Notes: generated by a model from the sequence alone, not told the origin. Shown: positions 1 through 12,486, numbered from the stretch's first letter. The stretch is DNA of 64,000 bases from Sipunculus nudus (GCA_026874595.1 CM049316.1:71453176-71517175); one strand, 5' to 3'. Numbers and translations: made by a program.

Positions 1-916
1 TCAGTGGTGATATTGTCATTCTCATATTTGTACAACATATGAGGTCAGATGGTCATGTGTTGGAGGTCAGAAGGTCATGTGTTCAAATGTTAACATCAAG
101 TTTAGTTGTAGATAGACCTTATGCCAGTTACCTAACTATTCTGTAAGGACCTATTCTAATGGTCAATATGAAATATTTCTGTTTTGTTTGAGTGGTGTAT
201 GCTATTGACTCCATTCGGATTTAGTATATGCATGTCCATGTGAACGCAAGAAACATTTTGAAATTTTGTTTTGATTTTGTTTAACTGTCACTTTCTTGTT
301 TAGAAAGGGGCACAAACCGTGCAACGACATATATCAACCCATAACAGACTTTACCAGGTGGGAGTCTTCTGGACGTTATTGGTATTAATTTCTTGTTTTC
401 CGACCACTTGTCTCATGACACTATATAACGCATATATTTCATTTCCTCGAAACATTATTTACATATTTTTATAATTAGCCTCACAGAGTCAGTCCATTGT
501 AGATGACACCATGCACTAGAGAAAATAACTGGTGTCTCACACATCTACAGGCACTGGAATACCAAGGGGCCCTGAGAACTGAATATTAAACTTTGCTAGC
601 ACTTACACTCAATTTAATAATAAAAATTATATAATTAGGTTTGAAGTGATACCTTTGTGTCTCAGTGTAACAAGAGTTTGTTGATTCTTTTGGATAATAC
701 GCTTGTAGTCCTTTTGAAAATGGTATAGTTTTATAACTGATAAAATGTGTATATTTTTGTCCGTATTTGATTTCCTGGGAATTTTTTAAATATAAAATAC
801 ACTGGGCTTTGTCAGTCAGCCCTGACTCATTCCTGACTCCATATCATATCGGTAAATTTAACAACAACAGGAACGTTAATTTATATATGTAGCTGATTAT
901 TTCAAACATTTTGTAT
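1..916. other. Intergenic, nothing recognised
   Basis: AT-rich DNA without a credible ORF, RNA gene or repeat that I can name. It contains the short direct repeat AGGTCAGA(T/A)GGTCATGTGTT at about 41-84. Confidence 0.5.
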
Positions 917-1189
917 TACCTCCGCCAAAGAAGTTATGTTTTTGCCGGAGTTGTTTGTCTGTTTGTTAATTTGTCTGCTAGAAACATTACTTCTAAAGTT
1001 ATTAACGGATTTTTATGACATTTCCAGGATAGCTCGGCAATGATACAATTAACAATGGCAATTTTGGGGGGAACACCGTCCGGATCCAGAAATTTTAAGG
1101 GAAAATGAGCTGCATTTTTGACAATGCCACATGGGGTTTAATGAGCTGAATTGGCAGAGGTCTGCGCTCTCTGAGTGCCTTTCTAGTTT
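917..1189 (+). repeat. Dispersed repeat, CCTCCGCCAAAGAAG type
   Basis: Starts TACCTCCGCCAAAGAAGTTA, has a middle with ACGGATTTTTATGACATT and ends GGTCTGCGCTCTCTGAGTGC. I recognise this layout (gene-like head, a conserved ACGGATTT core and a TGCGCTCT end) as a dispersed repeat common in marine invertebrate genomes. A diverged relative is at 30230-30402. No transposase or tRNA-like head is visible. Confidence 0.6.
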
Positions 1190-2280
1190 GAAATACGTTT
1201 CACATGGATGACAAAATGAGCTGTTAAGCTGGCTTCAGTTAGAGATCTCCGTCCAGATCACAGCTGTCCCAACCTTTTGGGTTCCTCATGCCGGGTAAAA
1301 AAATACGGCTATATATGTACAGGAGCTGATCAAGAGGGGGCCAAGGGGGCGCGCTCACTCTTTTTCGACTTAAAAATCTAGGAAATTCATTTATATACGT
1401 TTAATGCCGAAAAGTTGCGACGGATTATGCGTCTCGTATCGGCTTCCTTCCTATATTTTAGCGTACTATAGCAATCCTGGCACACTTGTTTAAATGTGCA
1501 AAGGCTGTGAACCCCTTTATTAAGATCCTGTTTCCGCTCCGATGTATACCTTACGCGTTATTGATGGAGAAATTCCCGCTTTAGAATAGCGGCCTGTCTG
1601 TTGTATATTAACGTTATCCATTGATTTTGAGAATTATGAAAATATATTGTTAAATTAGTTGAAAATGTAGCAGATTTTGACTAGAATTCCCGCCCACTCC
1701 GCACGCATGAGCCAGAAGCAGACTATTTGGCCCCAATAAAGTAAAATCATGCATGGCAAGGGCGGCGTCTTTCGTATTTTTGTCTTCATTGAATTGTGGA
1801 TTCGGCTTTGATTATAAGGAAGTCGATGATATAATTAAATACATTTAAAAAGTTACATAACCAGGCTTGTGCTTAAAATAGGAAACCGCAAGTGAACGTG
1901 TTAATTATTGGAGTTGCATTGTCACGATTTCATGGTCAACTCCCATGTATTTCTTTCTCATGTGTCGGATTATGGCAAGGGTAATTTTTGCATCTAACAT
2001 ACCATGAACACCTGAATTGTCACTTGAATTTCCACGGGAATTTCTTTGGTCGAAGATTTCGTGATGAGAGTCTTTACTTTGGGAATTAAGATGCCATTTG
2101 AAGCTTAAGACCTACATTAATAAAAAATAAAATAAAAATCGTTTTAAGTTTATATGAGACCCTTCATGTTGTTATGATTTAAACTAGGTCTGCTAAATTT
2201 ACGTATATTGTATTATGATATTCGAATATATTATTTAAAAAATTGATAAAAAAGAGAGCTAGTTTGAGCACCCAGTAAGA
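1190..2280. other. Intergenic, nothing recognised
   Basis: No coding region seen. AT-rich with a short GC-richer patch at about 1680-1770. Confidence 0.5.
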
Positions 2281-2299
2281 TCAGCGTCTCTTTAGTGGC

Positions 2300-2682
2300 A
2301 ATATCTCAAAAGTAGCATATCACCCCAAGGATCAAAGGGTCAAGGGATGACTTATCTGCCCGATGGCCTATACGAAGGCAATACCCAACAACCCGGCTCA
2401 TAATATCTTTATTAAACAGAAGCGGCTCCGTCTAAATTCAACCGTACTGAAATTAACATCAGACGAGAGACGTGTGCTCCCTTACAACTAAACCGCCTTG
2501 AAATTTACATCTAACGACACACCTTTATCCTGTAATCAACTATCCCACGCTATAATCTAAACATGATACTCCGCATTAATGCACAATAAATTATCAAACC
2601 ATTTATCTGGCTGTTATCCCTACTAGAATGTGCAACACAATACCTAAGCCACAGCTCTCTGGTGACAGGACTCCCCTTTAAA
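2300..2682 (-). repeat. Candidate polypurine tract and 3' LTR
   Basis: On the minus strand TTTAAAGGGGAG at about 2671-2682 has polypurine-tract form and is followed by TGTCACC (2667). About 260 bp further, AATAAAG at 2407-2413 could be the LTR poly(A) signal. I could not find a matching 5' LTR, so the LTR limits are a guess. Confidence 0.35.
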
Positions 2683-2869
2683 AGAAAATACACAGTATTT
2701 TCTCGATACACAGTATCGATCCATTACAAGCTATGTGAAGACATTATACACTACTATTCCATTACAGGTTATACAATACTGATCCATTTAAGGTCATGTA
2801 AAACATTATACTACCATATCTATATACACTGTCTTAACAAAGATCCACAATATGTAATCCAGTTCAACA

Positions 2870-3943
2870 CTCTGGCAATCTGTTTAAAAAGTCTGGTCCA
2901 TGTTTTAGTTTACCAGGAACAGCCTGTATCTAAACTCTTGTAAAACTTAAGCCCATCTCATTACTCATGTTCACGCACTTGGCTTTGCTATTACACTTGA
3001 GAGGTTTGTGATATGTTTGAATCGTGAATGGCCTACATGACAAGTGCATCTCGAATTTCTGAACCGCCAAACACTCTCTCTCAATGGTAGAGTAATTTCT
3101 GTAGCATGCAGTAATGTCATGCTAGCATAAGCTATATCGGATGTATCATCCCATCGTGTTCCTGCATTAGGATACTTCTGATTCGGACATCCGACGCGTC
3201 GAATTTCAGGTAGAACCGCTTACTGAAATAGGGCAGCCCCAGAATCGGAGGATCAGCCTGCTTAGCTTTAAATGAGCTGTACGCATTCTCATGAACCTCT
3301 TTCCTATATAACTTGTTAGGCTGTCCTTTCCGCGTGCCCAATAGGTGGCCCAGAAATTCCAGACTGCGGTAACCTACAAATGTTTTCGCCGGTTTAGCCG
3401 CAAGGTTGGCACGCTCTATTCTAGCTAGCACTTCTCTGAGTGTTCGTCCCACGATTCCGCGTGTACTAGCACCTCGTATATGTAGCAGATCACATTCGGC
3501 AATGAACGACTTCCGCATCACTAATCCGAATGGCATAACCCTGAACTGGTAATGTCCATCAGGCGTTAAGAATGCCGTTTTATCTCTAGATTCCTCCGAC
3601 ATCAGAATCTGCCAATAGCCTTTCGTCAGATCGATCTTTGTAAAATACCGGCTTTTGGCTACTTCCGTGAACAATATTTCCTGCTCCGGCATCGATTCTG
3701 GATCGAATACGACCGACTGGCTTAACTTAAGGTAAACGATCACGAATCTGGTCTTTCCGTTTGGTTGACGCAGCATAACACAAGGTGACACGAACCTTGA
3801 CTCCGATTTCTCGATAATGTTTCGTCTCTCTCAACCCAAACAGAACTCGATACGGTTTCGACTTCACGGATGACTACATTCGATGGCATAGGTGAGTTTG
3901 GGGACATCTGTGAATACTTCCCCTTACTGTTAAAATAGATCAT
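2870..3943 (-). pseudogene. Retrotransposon reverse transcriptase-RNase H remnant
   Basis: RT motifs in order: a DVFTDVPKLT-like N-terminal block near 3900 in another frame, SPCVMLRQPNGKTRF, YFTKIDLTKGYWQI (domain 2 with its Asp), FLTPDGHYQF and VMPFGL. The region that should hold the YxDD catalytic box is missing or scrambled, then FLGHLLG (partial) follows. RNase H starts LKFDASD and runs past the ORF stop at 3132 in shifted frames to about 2870, where IERE and HKPL motifs are still visible. At least four frame disruptions; non-functional. Typical of Ty3/gypsy pol. Confidence 0.85.
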
Positions 3944-4160
3944 GAATCTCGCGCCGTTGTCGCTTGCCTAGCTAGGCATTAACCTGTACGTCACGCTCAA
4001 TTTGGCTGCGCACCGTCGACGGTAACGACACGTGCAAGCTGGAGGTTTCGTCTACTCCTTCGAGGTTTAGTACTGCGACTAAGGGAGATTTGACATGCTG
4101 AGGATAAGCTCTTGTCTTGTATCGTTTCAGCATGTTTGCGTGAAAGGTTTAAACCTTGTT

Positions 4161-4250
4161 CAGGGGTGTCAAAATAGGGGTGGGGGGTGGGGGGTAATAC
4201 CTTATTTTCTCGAACCTTATACTATTGCAATATATTTGAAATGTAATTAA

Positions 4251-4302
<52 letters not shown>

Positions 4303-4435
4303 GAAATGTGTAATACAGGTGCTAGTATATTTGAAATGTGTCATACAGACAATATATATGTATGTGCGTGTGTGCATGTGTGTGTGTGTGCGCGTCTGCC
4401 CCCCCCCCCCCCCCGAGGATAAACTGACGCCCCTG
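4161..4435. mobile_element. hAT-like MITE inside the retrotransposon
   Basis: 275 bp with 11-bp terminal inverted repeats CAGGGGTGTCA and TGACGCCCCTG (10 of 11 match). It is flanked by ACCTTGTT (4153-4160) and ACCTCTTT (4436-4443), an 8-bp target duplication with two changes. It splits the integrase tail from the NMLKRY linker. The interior is G-rich, a TA tract, a GT tract and a C-run, with no ORF. Confidence 0.8.
4252..4294. repeat. (TA)n microsatellite
   Basis: Uninterrupted TA tract of about 21 units inside the MITE. Confidence 0.97.
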
Positions 4436-4436
4436 A

Positions 4437-5430
4437 CCTCTTTGTGGACCTTGACTCGATAGTCTAGGTCACCTACTTTACCTACAATGCTGTAGATATG
4501 GGCCTTTCCACTGGATAAGCAGTTTATTCAGGTCCGTTTGGAGGAGTAACAACGTCTCGTCTCCGATATCAAACTTACGGGTGTGTATGTCATAGAACTG
4601 TTTGTATCTATCCCCGGATGTCTTCATGGCTTCACGAGCTAACGTATCGCTCGGTTTGTCCTGGAGATCAAGCACGTACTGATACGAAGTCTTGGTTTCT
4701 GCATCTGTATCGCGTTTGGTCCACAGATCGCGTAGTATGCATATTAGACCTCTCACAACTCGGTCGTAGAGCAACTCAAAGGGTGAGAAACCCGCGCTCT
4801 CGTGAGGCGTCTCACTATACGCAAAGAGCACCGCGCTCAAATACCGATCCCAGTCTTGTGTTTTCTCCTTGCACTTCCTCTTTAACATCAGTTTCAGTGT
4901 ACCGTTGAATCTTTCCACCATCCCGTTACACATCGGGTGGTAAGGTGTGGTGGTTAGCTGCATTACGGATAACACACGGCTAACTTCTCTCATGAGGTCA
5001 GATGTGAACTTACTCCCTATGTCAGTGAGTCGCCGGTACTCCTACCCGGGCAATGACGTCGACTAACGCCTCAGCTATGGTCGCTGTGTCTATGTCCTTT
5101 AAGGCCACTGCCTCCGGGTATCGCGTAGCGAAGTCCGTGATAGTTACAATGTAACGATGACCCTTGTCGGACGCGGGATGGATCGGTCCAACCAGATCCA
5201 TGGCGATCCTACGCCAAGGTTCGTCAATCAGAGGCATCTTGCCTAACGTTGCCCCAGGCACTCTGCCTTTCGGTGTGGATTCTGACATATAGGACACGAC
5301 TTGCAAAACGCTGCTATATCGCCGAACATCCCCTTCCAGTAGAACAAGGTCTTACGCGATCGTGTGACGACCCACGCCTTGATGGCCCGCCATAATCGCC
5401 TCGTGGTCCATCTTCATGACATCAGTCCTT
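4437..5430 (-). pseudogene. Retrotransposon integrase remnant
   Basis: Starts with a degraded HHCC zinc finger (GHQG near 5380, CKSCPICQ near 5295, in different frames). The core follows: WRRIAMDLVGPI (first catalytic Asp), ITDFATRYPEAVAL (second Asp), then a frameshift at about 5010-5020. Next come TTTPYHPMCNGMVERFNGTL (catalytic Glu in VERFN) and a tail with KGPYLQH and DLDYRVKV. The tail continues on the far side of the MITE at 4161-4435 as TFHANMLKRY. Confidence 0.88.
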
Positions 5431-5664
5431 AACGACTGGGATACCACGGTCCTTGATCCATCCGGACCACCGGGTTTATCTCGCGCAACATGGACTAAGA
5501 AATCATCCTTAACCCGAAATGTTCTATCACTTCCGCTGGTAGACTTGGCAAGCTTCCAGTACGGAGCTTACAACTGATCGTCTTCCTGCGCCTTAAAAAA
5601 TACGACCGGACCTAAATCACCGACTGCACTAGCTACATGTAAACTTTGTGTCGGCAGCTTCCGC

Positions 5665-5847
5665 TTAGCGTGCAGCGGCACGTGTCTCATCTGCGGACGT
5701 CACTTCTGGTGGTGACTCGAGGTTGTCAAGCACTATGTTTGATATCTGATCAAATTTCCACGTAGGATTCTGATCGTTCCGATCCCAAACTCCTGATAAG
5801 GCCCCTAGTGCTAATTCGCAAACGGCATCGCCCTCTGTATCCGCCAA
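5665..5847 (-). pseudogene. Gag-leader-like ORF of the retrotransposon
   Basis: Begins MADTEGDAVCELALGALSGV and runs 60 codons. It lies just upstream of integrase on the same strand, so gag start is the simple reading, but no gag domain or zinc knuckle is visible. A second copy of this start, MADPEGDAVYDVALGKLSGV, is at 7684-7787. Confidence 0.45.
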
Positions 5848-5880
5848 GGAGACAGGAAGGACTATCTACATTGGTTTTCA

Positions 5881-6089
5881 GAAGCGGATCCCGGGGGGGG
5901 GGGGGGGGGGGGTACAGGGGGTCCGGACCCCCCTTTTTTACCCGAAGCAACCTTTTTTAAGGGGTTTTAGACGACATTTTGCGGCCTGGACCCCCCCCTT
6001 TTCCAGACGTGATGACCTTTTTTTTTTAGGATTTTCATTAGTACTCCTGGGTTGGACCCCCCCTTTTCCTAAATCCTGGATCCGCCCCT
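5881..6089 (+). mobile_element. hAT-like MITE, CGGATCC-terminal family, copy 1
   Basis: Starts GAAGCGGATCC and ends GGATCCGCCCCT, flanked by perfect 8-bp duplications GGTTTTCA (5873-5880 and 6090-6097). The interrupted sequence exists uninterrupted at about 7730-7880, giving an empty-site comparison. The interior has runs of G and C and the phrases TTTTTTAGG and CTGGGTTGGACC shared with the copies at 12487 and 16498. Confidence 0.85.
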
Positions 6090-6399
6090 GGTTTTCACAC
6101 ACTGATTACTAAGACAGTGTAAGTTTATTGAAGTTAGTAGTCCTTATCATTACGAATGGTACGTTCATAAACGTGCAGCACATTAAGAGAACTTAAAGTG
6201 TTCCCCAGACTATAAATGCTGCACATGAATGACAGTCATGAGAGTTTTACTCAAGTGCGATGGCAGAGAAGGGCCACACTTAGCTCGATTTTTAGTGGTC
6301 AGGAAAAATATATCATTTTACATTTTTGGTTAAAGAGAGAGAAATATGTTCTGGAGACATTGTGCCCCATTCAACAATTCATTCAAGGACGGTTAGCCA

Positions 6400-6403
<4 letters not shown>

Positions 6404-6462
<59 letters not shown>
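6404..6462. repeat. (TA)n microsatellite
   Basis: About 29 TA units. The surrounding 6100-7680 is otherwise unassigned intergenic DNA. Confidence 0.97.
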
Positions 6463-6464
<2 letters not shown>

Positions 6465-7297
6465 TATATAATCCACTGTATTAAATCAATGTATAAGCAA
6501 TCTCTCCCACGGGAACTGATATGAACCTCAAATAACTGAAAAGTTATTATGACAAACTCATTTATTATGCCGATATGTTAATGTCCATATCATGAGGCTG
6601 AGGTCATTGAAAATTTCCTCAATGAACTAATAAAATGACTAAATAGCCTTTTATAAATGGAAAGTTCTTTCTTCAGCGTGAAAGGCGGCTTCCGAAAATC
6701 TTGTTTACACTGTTTACACTTCGGTTACAGGTTTGTATACCGCACCTATTTGTTATTTACATTGTCAAATAATTTTCAAGCAGTAGATAACTGGCAGTGC
6801 GAGAGTTAGTTAAAACAGTTCGACTTTGCTAATACCTAGGCCTGTGGAGTACAAACTCGAGTGCAAAATATGTTATTCCCTCACTTTTAAGTTTTTGATG
6901 ATCAATGCTTTATAGAATTTTTTTCTCTCATTTAATGATCTTGTTGTTGAACGCGCTGAAGTCACTTTTTTTGTCAGTGTGTAGGACCTATATGGAAGAG
7001 ATAAAGCAAAGTTCACTGCAAATTAAGGAAAATGTGGATCAGGGGAATTCCCCTCGCTGAAGTTCCGTTTTCAGGGGATTTTCTCTACTTCCTTTTAAGG
7101 CTCCTGGGTTTAAAGGAAAATGCCAATTAAAAAAATATGTTTCAAACAAGACAAAGTATGATTAATCAGTGTGTTATCAAGGATAAGACACAGTTTCGGA
7201 TCTAGATATAACGTGGGGGGGGGGGGGGAGTATTATATTTGGTAGGCGGCTGATGGGTATTATAAGATTTAAGTTTTTTAAAATCTTGTTTTGTAAG

Positions 7298-7301
<4 letters not shown>

Positions 7302-7349
<48 letters not shown>
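7302..7349. repeat. (TA)n microsatellite
   Basis: About 24 TA units, 75 bp after a G-run at 7215-7228. Confidence 0.97.
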
Positions 7350-7353
<4 letters not shown>

Positions 7354-7683
7354 ATATTGGAATATTTTATTTTAAATGTGCAATTTAAAGAGGACATTTT
7401 TGAGGCAGCTGTCACATAAAACAATGAGGATTTTCTGTTCCTCTGCTACTATTCACTGTTCAAGTCGCATGTCAAACTTTTTACCGGCTTCTGTTGTCAG
7501 GACAGAGCACTGGACCCAGCAGAGCACAAACGGGAGTTCGAGTATCAGCCCAGGAGCTGTGCAATTTTCATTGCTGCCCTTACCTGTGGGAAATTTAATC
7601 ATCTGATAGGGAATAAAAAAAATCTGAAAAGTGAAAATTGATTAAAAGTAAATGGGAAAAGAAATAGATAAAATGAATGATGT

Positions 7684-7890
7684 ATCAACTTAACCGGAGG
7701 GATCGGATACTGAACGTACGGATCCCGTACTCCTGATAGTTTCCCTAGTGCTACGTCGTAAACGGCATCCCCCTCTGGATCCGCCATGGACTCAGGAAGG
7801 AATATCTAGATGGGTCTTCATGCGCACACTGACTATTAGGAGAGTGTTAGTTCATTGAAGTTAGTAGTCTTTGTGCGCGTGTGTGTAAAC
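7684..7890 (-). repeat. Second copy of the retrotransposon leader, uninterrupted
   Basis: Homologous to 5758-5880 plus 6098-6150. It carries MADPEGDAVYDVALGKLSGV in the minus frame and continues through the position where copy 1 holds the MITE. The upstream end CTTCAATGAACTAACACTC parallels CTTCAATAAACTTACACTG. This suggests two copies, or a partial tandem duplication, of the element's 5' part. Confidence 0.7.
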
Positions 7891-8109
7891 CATGAAACAG
7901 ACATTGTATAGGAGCTGTATGTGATCGCTCGAATTAGGACTTTCCTACCAGGCAACACATCAACTAACATATAAAGCACTTGGACATGGGCCAGTAACAT
8001 TCGGGACAAAAGCTGTTGGCCCATGCGGTACCCGCACGCGAAAGATATCGAGGTTAGGCTATTATTAGTCATGCCATAAGAGCCTTCGTATCCGTGTTCC
8101 ACGATCACG

Positions 8110-9179
8110 ATTTTACGAAAATGTTCAAATATGACCTTTTAATATCCCTTAATTGCCAGTCATGTGACGAGTGGGATTGCTATAAATACGGGCCAATAAA
8201 GGATTATAATCTTTGATTTAGGGATCACCATTCCTTATATGGTATGCTCACGTAATGAACTGGAACAAAAAAGTTAGAAACCGCCCAAAACTGACATTTT
8301 ATATGACAGTACTATGTTACAAAACGTGTAGGTAGGGAGTCCTACAGGTACATCATATATAGCATCCTGTTGCGGCTACATGGGATAGGTGGGACACATT
8401 CTAAGAAACTTCTATTTTACCATCATGGCGAGGTATCCATATCCGTAATGATGACATCATTCAAGGTCTAATTGCAGGCCGCATGTCTTAAAACAAGACA
8501 TAAGACAAAACATAAATGGATTGTTTTTCTGAGAACCAGTTGGGGACGGTCGTAAGTGCATTATGGCAAGGGCACCTAAGTTACGTGCGCCTAAGCGCTC
8601 ACTTCATCCGATCCAACCAATTGTAAGTGTATTCTCCTTCCCAACATTTTGCGTAGTTGAGAAAGAGCTTTATAGACGTCTTGGATTTTACATATGTGCA
8701 GCTCATTTGTAGAACTTTCCCATGTAGATTATTCATTTACCTAATATTACAATATGTTTGTACACTGTTTGTTTACATTAATATTTTACATTAACGCCTT
8801 ACCATTATAATTTTAAACGGGCATTCACAAAATATAAACAGTTGTATATAATAAACCTTACCTACCCTGTCTCATTTTGAACCGGTGATGTTAATTTTAT
8901 CTTCAAGGATGTCGGATGACTCGCATGCATGGGAGGGTTATCAAAGTTAGTAGGACCTTTCTTTATAAAACACACACACACATCTTTATTGTCTGTGTGA
9001 CACATTTCAAATAAATACCAATTAAGATTAAAAAAAAAATAAGGTTCTATGTTTCTAGTATATGTAAATTATTACCCAGGTTTATAAATATATATAATTT
9101 CATAGTAAACTCAGAAATGGAACCAATGTTTTTCATTCTAATTCATAATATATTTCTTTTTCAATATATAAAAACTATA
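8110..9179. other. Intergenic, nothing firmly recognised
   Basis: Around 8165-8200 a TATAAATA followed by AATAAA resembles promoter and poly(A) boxes of an LTR, but no partner LTR was found. The rest is AT-rich. Confidence 0.35.
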
Positions 9180-9970
9180 TGGGCCCTGTGACCTTGACCT
9201 TTCATCTCATGACCCAGAATAAATCTCTATAAAGAAGCAGGTCCTTTGACCTTGACCTTTGATCTCATGACCCCAAATCAATAGAGTTCTAACTTAAGTG
9301 GTAGGCCATATATAAGTCAAGTTTGAAACCATTATTTCAATCCAACCTGGAGTTATCATCTGAAAACAAATATGTGGACAGATAGCCCCTGTGACCTTGA
9401 CCTTTGACCTTGTGACCCCATAATCGTCAGTGTTCTTCCCCTATTGGCAGGACAGCTATATGTGCAAGATGTAAGGTTTGGGATAAAAAGTTTGGTTCAA
9501 AATGCATCCATAATCTTTCTAAATAAATCCTGTGACCTTTGCCTTTGACCTCATAACCCCAAAATCAATAAATTGGACGGACATACTGAGAGACGGCTGG
9601 AGAGGTAGATTATATTAGAGCATCCGCTTATTCAAGCGGGGCACTAACAAACACACAAGGTTTCAGGACGCTAGATGACCCCACAGCTGCGAATCTGAAA
9701 GTATCAATATAATTTGGCAATCCTAAATAAAGGAAAAAATGCATAAAAATAGAAAAAATTCAGATGGCACCACCAGGCTTCAGGAACTGAAGAAACCAGT
9801 CATAATCAATAAACACACCAGGTTTTGGAACTCAGCAGATGAAGCCAAAGCTTGGAAACTGACATAATTAATGTCATTTGACGGTCTCAAAAACAGAGAC
9901 AAGCAGTAACGATTTGTGCCTTGCTAACGGACGGACTGACGGCTGGACGGCCAGAGGACGACGGACAAAG
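9180..9970 (+). repeat. Helentron-like repeat fragment with TGACCTTGACCTTT motifs
   Basis: Four motif copies at about 9188, 9247, 9390 and 9531. These are followed by a segment (9600-9720) homologous to 34340-34470, and an end with GTGCCTTGCTAACGGACGGAC that matches the subterminal part of the elements at 39270 and 54890. The palindromic head and the hairpin tail are missing, so it is a fragment. Confidence 0.7.
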
Positions 9971-12486
9971 CGTCATTCCTATACGTGATATATACCTCCC
10001 ATCTCCCCTGTATTGACGGACTTGCTAATAACTGAATTGGACAATTCTTTTATTGTACAGATTATAAGAAATTATAATTTATACTTTATTAATCAATTCA
10101 AGGTAATTACGTTGTACTGCCAATGACAGTATGCCTTTGTGCATGCAACTGGTTAGGATTTTTCTGCCAACGTTCAGAATGACTTATACTAGTATCAATA
10201 TATTCTGGTGTCAAACGTATCATTTGGTTTGCATATCTCCACAATTCCTGCCATTTCCAGGAATATCGGAACGTACCTACATTGAAATATTGTTCTCCGA
10301 ATTTGGCTCATCATACATACTCTGATTAAACTGTATGATCGTAGGTGGCCTTTGTGGTATGACAAATTAGATTGGCAATATTGAGTACCTGGTCGTGCTT
10401 ATTCGAGTATATTATAATCATTCAATCTCCAGATCTATCTGTGTATTTCTGAGAAATCTAAGTGCATGTATACTTTGAATTATTAGTTCTGAGAATTAAT
10501 TCTTTAACGGAGACTATAAAAAACAGAAGGTGGTATAGACTTTCTGGTTAACCGTAATCTAGCCGCATAAAGGAGCTCACTACATTGCGTTGGTGTATAT
10601 AAGCCGTATAGTGAAAAACAAAAATGACCTCCCATTGACGTAGAGCAAAACGTTAAAACATTTTATAACATGCGCGGCGTGTTCTCCACTTTGTCCCCGA
10701 CCTAAATACATTGACAGATTTAATTATCTGATGTTATAACATTAATTTATCTTCGAGGTACTCAGGAACCTCATATCGTAACGTTATAAGAACAGCTATA
10801 TGGTTGTGGATAAATGTAAATGTAAGAGATCTTTAAAGAAAACCATGCTTGAAAACTCCAACCCTTAGCGAATTGTTTCTGGACATGCAGACGGATGACA
10901 GAGCTCTGTCGATCAGAGGGCTCCCGAAAAGGTCCTGAATAAACACAGGAATCTGACAAGTGCAGTTTAGAGAAAATTGGTTTCTTGGAATTTTAACAAA
11001 AAAATGTTAAAAATATATTTTTCAAACATTTAAACTGCAATTTCGTATATTAACTATATTTTTCAATCGTGTTTTACTTGGTTACTGATTCTATGAAAAT
11101 CGGTCACCCAAACAGCATCTAAAAGTCTGTTTTATTAATTTTAAATGACTGTACTTCTATGACTGCTATGGTTACATGCACAATTATAGGCCTACAAAAA
11201 GAGGTGAATGTATTCAAAATAAAAAGGTCTTCATAGAATAGTTATTGAATAATATGTCACATCAAAACCACGACTGTCCAGTGGGAAATATAGGAATATA
11301 TAGGACATTACAGTCTAAATGCTGGAAAATATATAAATTCATATGAGAATTTTTTTTTCAATACGAAACAAGAGCAGTTGGTCGTATTCAGTCGTAATTA
11401 ATTCTATTAACTGGTTTGCTCCAGCAGATTCAGAAGCTACATATATGAACGATGGAGGTAAGTTTATGTGACCACAATGTTAACCATCCTAAATCCGTGC
11501 AAAGGACAGGGTCAGTTCTTGACCCCTCCCCTCCACCTCTTACCATTTGCAGGTTGGGTATGACCACTCGTTGGCCGTTGAGGGTATTCAAATCAGTTGC
11601 AGAAATTAAGATCTATGTTACTGTCTATAAAATGTCTTCATTATCCGCTACCTTTGCCATCGAATGCACATAAGCAACAGAGTTGATCGCACAAAAAAAA
11701 AATATTTCCTAACTTTAGCTCTTTGTAAGTACTAGTGTCTGAAGTTATTCTTGCTATTAATTGCTGTTATTTGCCATGGGCGGTCTTCTGTGAAATAGGA
11801 TTTGATATAGTTCTAGACCCCATTAACATACAATCCTGGCTGTGTTAAAAACGCCGTTATAGCAATTTTACAAACTTTCGAAATTCTAGCGATCAGCGAA
11901 CTTAGGCCGATACTCGACATATATGGAATTAACGTTTCCCCCATGGCCAGCCCACATGTCGATCAGTACTGCATGCATGATTGATTTAGAAATCAAGATC
12001 GGGTTTGAACAATTAAAATTGGTGTTATTAGTGGTATTGAGTTATAAGAAACCATGAATATGCATGTAGACTTTCTTGAAGAAAATATAGGAAAAAGCGT
12101 GCAGATGGTTCCAGACTGGTCGCAAGGTTTTTACTAGAAACGTGTCAGTGTATACTATATTTGATGCGTGAGTTTTTTTTAATTGCATCAGGCCACGGGG
12201 AAAATAGTATGCTTAGTATACATTCAGTAAGGTAGAAGTTTACCCTCCCTTGAAAAAAATCACCAAAACAAAACAAAACACCTGTTCGCTGGTATTTAAA
12301 AAGTCTATTAGAACAACTTATTGTATAACGAAGGTCACAATCTATGAATCAGGTATACTTTGAAGATGGTTTGGTGTTGAGGAGACAATAGAGGGCACAC
12401 CAGTATAGAATAATTTTATGTAGAAACGGGGATTAGGTTATTTGGCTTTGGGTATAATAAGATTGTCCAAGGCATGGTCAGTTCTC
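9971..12486. other. Intergenic, nothing recognised
   Basis: No supported gene. A strong donor-like ATGGAG|GTAAGT at about 11452-11463 stands alone with no coding context. Confidence 0.45.

Larger units (their letters stand above)
2300..5850 (-). mobile_element. Decayed LTR retrotransposon, Ty3/gypsy type with Gmr1-like order
   Basis: Read on the minus strand: a gag-leader-like ORF (5847-5665), integrase (about 5430-4440), a chromodomain-like tail and linker, then reverse transcriptase (about 3943-3132) and RNase H (to about 2870), a purine tract (2671-2680) and an LTR-like segment. Integrase before reverse transcriptase is the Ty1/copia order, but both domains are Ty3/gypsy in sequence. That combination is known for Gmr1-like elements. 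Multiple stops and frameshifts, plus a MITE inserted at 4161-4435, make it a dead copy. Confidence 0.8.

Noticed and set aside
2662-2943. 93-codon plus-strand ORF
   Set aside because: Antisense to the end of the retrotransposon RNase H region and its purine tract; no recognisable protein features.
8165-8200. TATAAATA and AATAAA pair as an LTR promoter
   Set aside because: No second LTR copy, target duplication or primer-binding site could be found nearby.
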